From contig MCFH01000022.1 of assembly GCA_002104945.1 (NCBI GenBank), positions 248,001 through 312,000 on the forward strand: 64,000 nucleotides of DNA, written 5' to 3'. Numbering within the stretch: the first letter of the stretch is position 1; every line of letters starts with the position of its first letter. Below are positions 62,427 to 64,000 of the stretch, one piece after another. The notes beneath the pieces were generated by a model, which did no database searches, was not told where the DNA came from, and saw only the letters and a program-made list of their open reading frames with translations. A program made the position numbers and the translations under genes. This DNA is from Piromyces finnis. Its lineage: Eukaryota; Neocallimastigomycota; Neocallimastigomycetes; Neocallimastigales; Neocallimastigaceae.

Positions 62427-64000
62427 TTAATTTAATACGGTGGCCGAAGTAGTCTCTTCATTTGTTGAATTTATTATGTCGGTTGTAATATCGGAAGAAT
62501 AGGGAATAGGTTTCATGGTATCGAGATTTGTAGAGGATGAATAATTTTTGGAATTAATTTGTTTGTTGTTGTTGTTGGAGTGATGTTGTTCTTCATTGCC
62601 ATCACATTTTTTTTTAAACTTTTCTAATATTTCATTGAAAGTTACATTACTACTTCCACCATTTTTATTAGATATATCTGAATTATAAATAATATGACGT
62701 GGACCATACTCTTTTTGTAAATCTGATAATGTAATATTATCATTATCTGTATTACAATTTCTTTGGAATTGCTTTAAAAGATTTTGAAAGGATTCACGAT
62801 GATGATGACTACTATTGATGTTTCCATTTAGATGATGAATAGGATAGTTTGGATAGGATATATAGCTCAATGGATTATTTAAATCTACAGAACCTCCCTT
62901 TTTTGCAAAGGAGGCATAACTATCATACTGAGTATTACGAGCTTTGTCATTGTCACCATTCAAATTACTATTTTTATTATGGGATGATTTAGATAAGGTA
63001 GGTGAAGAGTTTTTATTAAATATATCATTGGTAGAAGGATCATGATTTCTATATGAAAGAGATGAGGATGATGAGGATGATGAGGATGATGAATAATTAC
63101 AACTATTTTTAATTTTATTATTTAAAATTTGATGATGCACATTCTTTGCATTGTTTTCATTATCAAAGACTAGTTCTTTATCACAAAAATATTTATTATC
63201 ATCATCAATGTAGCCTTGACAATCATAATCAGATTTGTTGGATGAATATGTAGGAGATCCTGCTGAAGCAGTAAATTTGTTAAGACAATTTTTTTTATTT
63301 ATCTTTGACTCATTCTTGTATAGCGTGTCATTTTTTTTATTTTGAATTATTATATTCTTACCTTCTTTATCCAAACTTGTATGATAATTATTTTCATTTG
63401 TTTGATCACGAAGATAAACGTTACTCTCAGTATCCATGAGTACTTCGGTTATTTCTTCTGTGCAATTTTGACTAATATCTTTCTTTGATTCAAATGTTTC
63501 AATTGGATATTCCTCTTTCTCAGTTAAATAGCTGTCGTTTAATCTTCGTGTATTATAATAATCTGAAAAATTTTTACCTTCTTTTTTCTGTAAATCCTTT
63601 CTGTCTGTAAACGCTATTTTCTCTACTTCAAGCTCGGAATGTTTAGAAGGACTTGATATAGCACTTTTACCATCTTTAGCCGAGGATGAAATATCGGTAG
63701 ATGGAATTGAAGTAATAAAAGAAGAAATATTAGTCATTTCTCCTTCTTCATTTGATACTTTTGAAAAATCTGCATTAATTGTTTCATTTTGTTGTTCAAG
63801 GAAATTTTTTATATTATGAATTTCATTTTTATATTCATCTGTATTACTATCGCCACATAATTTATAATTTTTTTTTTGTCTAACTAATTCGGACTTTGAA
63901 GGCAATATTAATGATGACTCATTATCACTTTGGTCATTAGTTGCCTTGTAATAATTTTTAAGAATATTTATATTCTTGGCATCTTGCTTTAAAAGATTAG
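62427..64000 (-). CDS. Low-complexity hydrophilic protein, 3' part of a gene cut by the window edge
   Basis: Not recognised. The minus-strand frame is open from the window edge (reading NLLKQDAKNINILKNYYK near 63998) to the stop at 62427, over 520 codons. I see no convincing start ATG, so the 5' end lies outside. The protein is rich in Ser, Asn, Asp, Lys and Glu, with a run of Ser (SSSSSSSSSS near 63095), His-Asn patches and no membrane segments. Two short conserved-looking segments, SFQNLLKQFQRN and FNEILEKFKKKCDG, share a hydrophobic helical pattern (F..ILE.FKK) and could be paired binding motifs. Probably a largely disordered regulatory protein. Confidence 0.6.
   Translation of the reverse strand, partial: NLLKQDAKNINILKNYYKATNDQSDNESSLILPSKSELVRQKKNYKLCGDSNTDEYKNEIHNIKNFLEQQNETINADFSKVSNEEGEMTNISSFITSIPSTDISSSAKDGKSAISSPSKHSELEVEKIAFTDRKDLQKKEGKNFSDYYNTRRLNDSYLTEKEEYPIETFESKKDISQNCTEEITEVLMDTESNVYLRDQTNENNYHTSLDKEGKNIIIQNKKNDTLYKNESKINKKNCLNKFTASAGSPTYSSNKSDYDCQGYIDDDNKYFCDKELVFDNENNAKNVHHQILNNKIKNSCNYSSSSSSSSSSSLSYRNHDPSTNDIFNKNSSPTLSKSSHNKNSNLNGDNDKARNTQYDSYASFAKKGGSVDLNNPLSYISYPNYPIHHLNGNINSSHHHRESFQNLLKQFQRNCNTDNDNITLSDLQKEYGPRHIIYNSDISNKNGGSSNVTFNEILEKFKKKCDGNEEQHHSNNNNKQINSKNYSSSTNLDTMKPIPYSSDITTDIINSTNEETTSATVLN

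Overview
This window is nuclear DNA of an anaerobic gut fungus (Neocallimastigomycota, the Piromyces/Neocallimastix/Anaeromyces type). Four things point there. Intergenic DNA and introns are extremely A+T rich and full of homopolymers and AAT/ATT microsatellites. The first gene carries two fungal cellulosome dockerins of the CBM10-like type, joined to rumen-type xylanase and CE4 esterase domains. Introns are numerous and mostly GT-AG. There are genes of a motile flagellum (ODAD3/CCDC151 and DRC3), as expected for a zoospore-forming fungus. No tRNA, rRNA, CRISPR or virus was found.

Layout. 0.6-4.1 kb: a giant secreted cellulosomal enzyme, GH11-GH11-dockerin-dockerin-GH11-CE4 (+). 5.4-5.9 kb: a decayed coding fragment, probably mobile-element derived (-). 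6.5-9.4 kb: a five-exon class C GPCR with a periplasmic-binding-protein-like ectodomain (-). 10.4-11.2 kb: a secreted, eight-cysteine, probably GPI-anchored protein (-). 12.1-13.0 kb: a bacterial-looking aldo/keto reductase (-). 13.3-14.3 kb: a divergent organelle-targeted EF-Ts-like protein (+). 15.1-16.9 kb: a ThiE-ThiM fusion for thiamine (+). 19.8-21.5 kb: ArgJ for arginine (-). 22.6-23.5 kb: lumazine synthase for riboflavin (-). 23.7-24.3 kb: a tRNA-derived SINE with an exact 13-bp target-site duplication. 24.4-25.3 kb: a decayed PD-(D/E)XK gene (-). 27.4-29.7 kb: a coiled-coil RING-like protein (+). 32.2-36.1 kb: ODAD3, nine exons (+). 36.8-37.8 kb: TVP18, seven exons (-). 39.1-42.8 kb: DRC3, twelve exons (-). 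45.4-47.9 kb: an F-box/ankyrin protein (+). 49.2-50.0 kb: a truncated tandem copy of the next gene. 50.8-53.6 kb: DBP9/DDX56 helicase, eight exons (+). 56.3-61.5 kb: a large unrecognised protein with two Cys/His clusters (+). 62.4-64.0 kb: the 3' part of a low-complexity gene running off the window (-).

Neighbouring genes do not form an obvious pathway. The vitamin and arginine genes are ordinary housekeeping. ODAD3 and DRC3 both act in the axoneme and lie about 3 kb apart.

The most notable signals are: two introns in DRC3 with U12-type AT-AC boundaries (5' ATATCCTTT, 3' AC), whose phases reconstruct a protein of the expected family length; the triple-xylanase/esterase polypeptide with two GH11 copies identical in protein and signs of gene conversion; the SINE with A/B boxes, A-tail and target-site duplication; and an EF-Ts homologue that lacks the N-terminal UBA domain and the Asp-Phe exchange motif, in a lineage whose hydrogenosomes are reported to have no genome. 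Spliced models were built by hand from splice signals, phase continuity and family knowledge; none was confirmed by transcripts.
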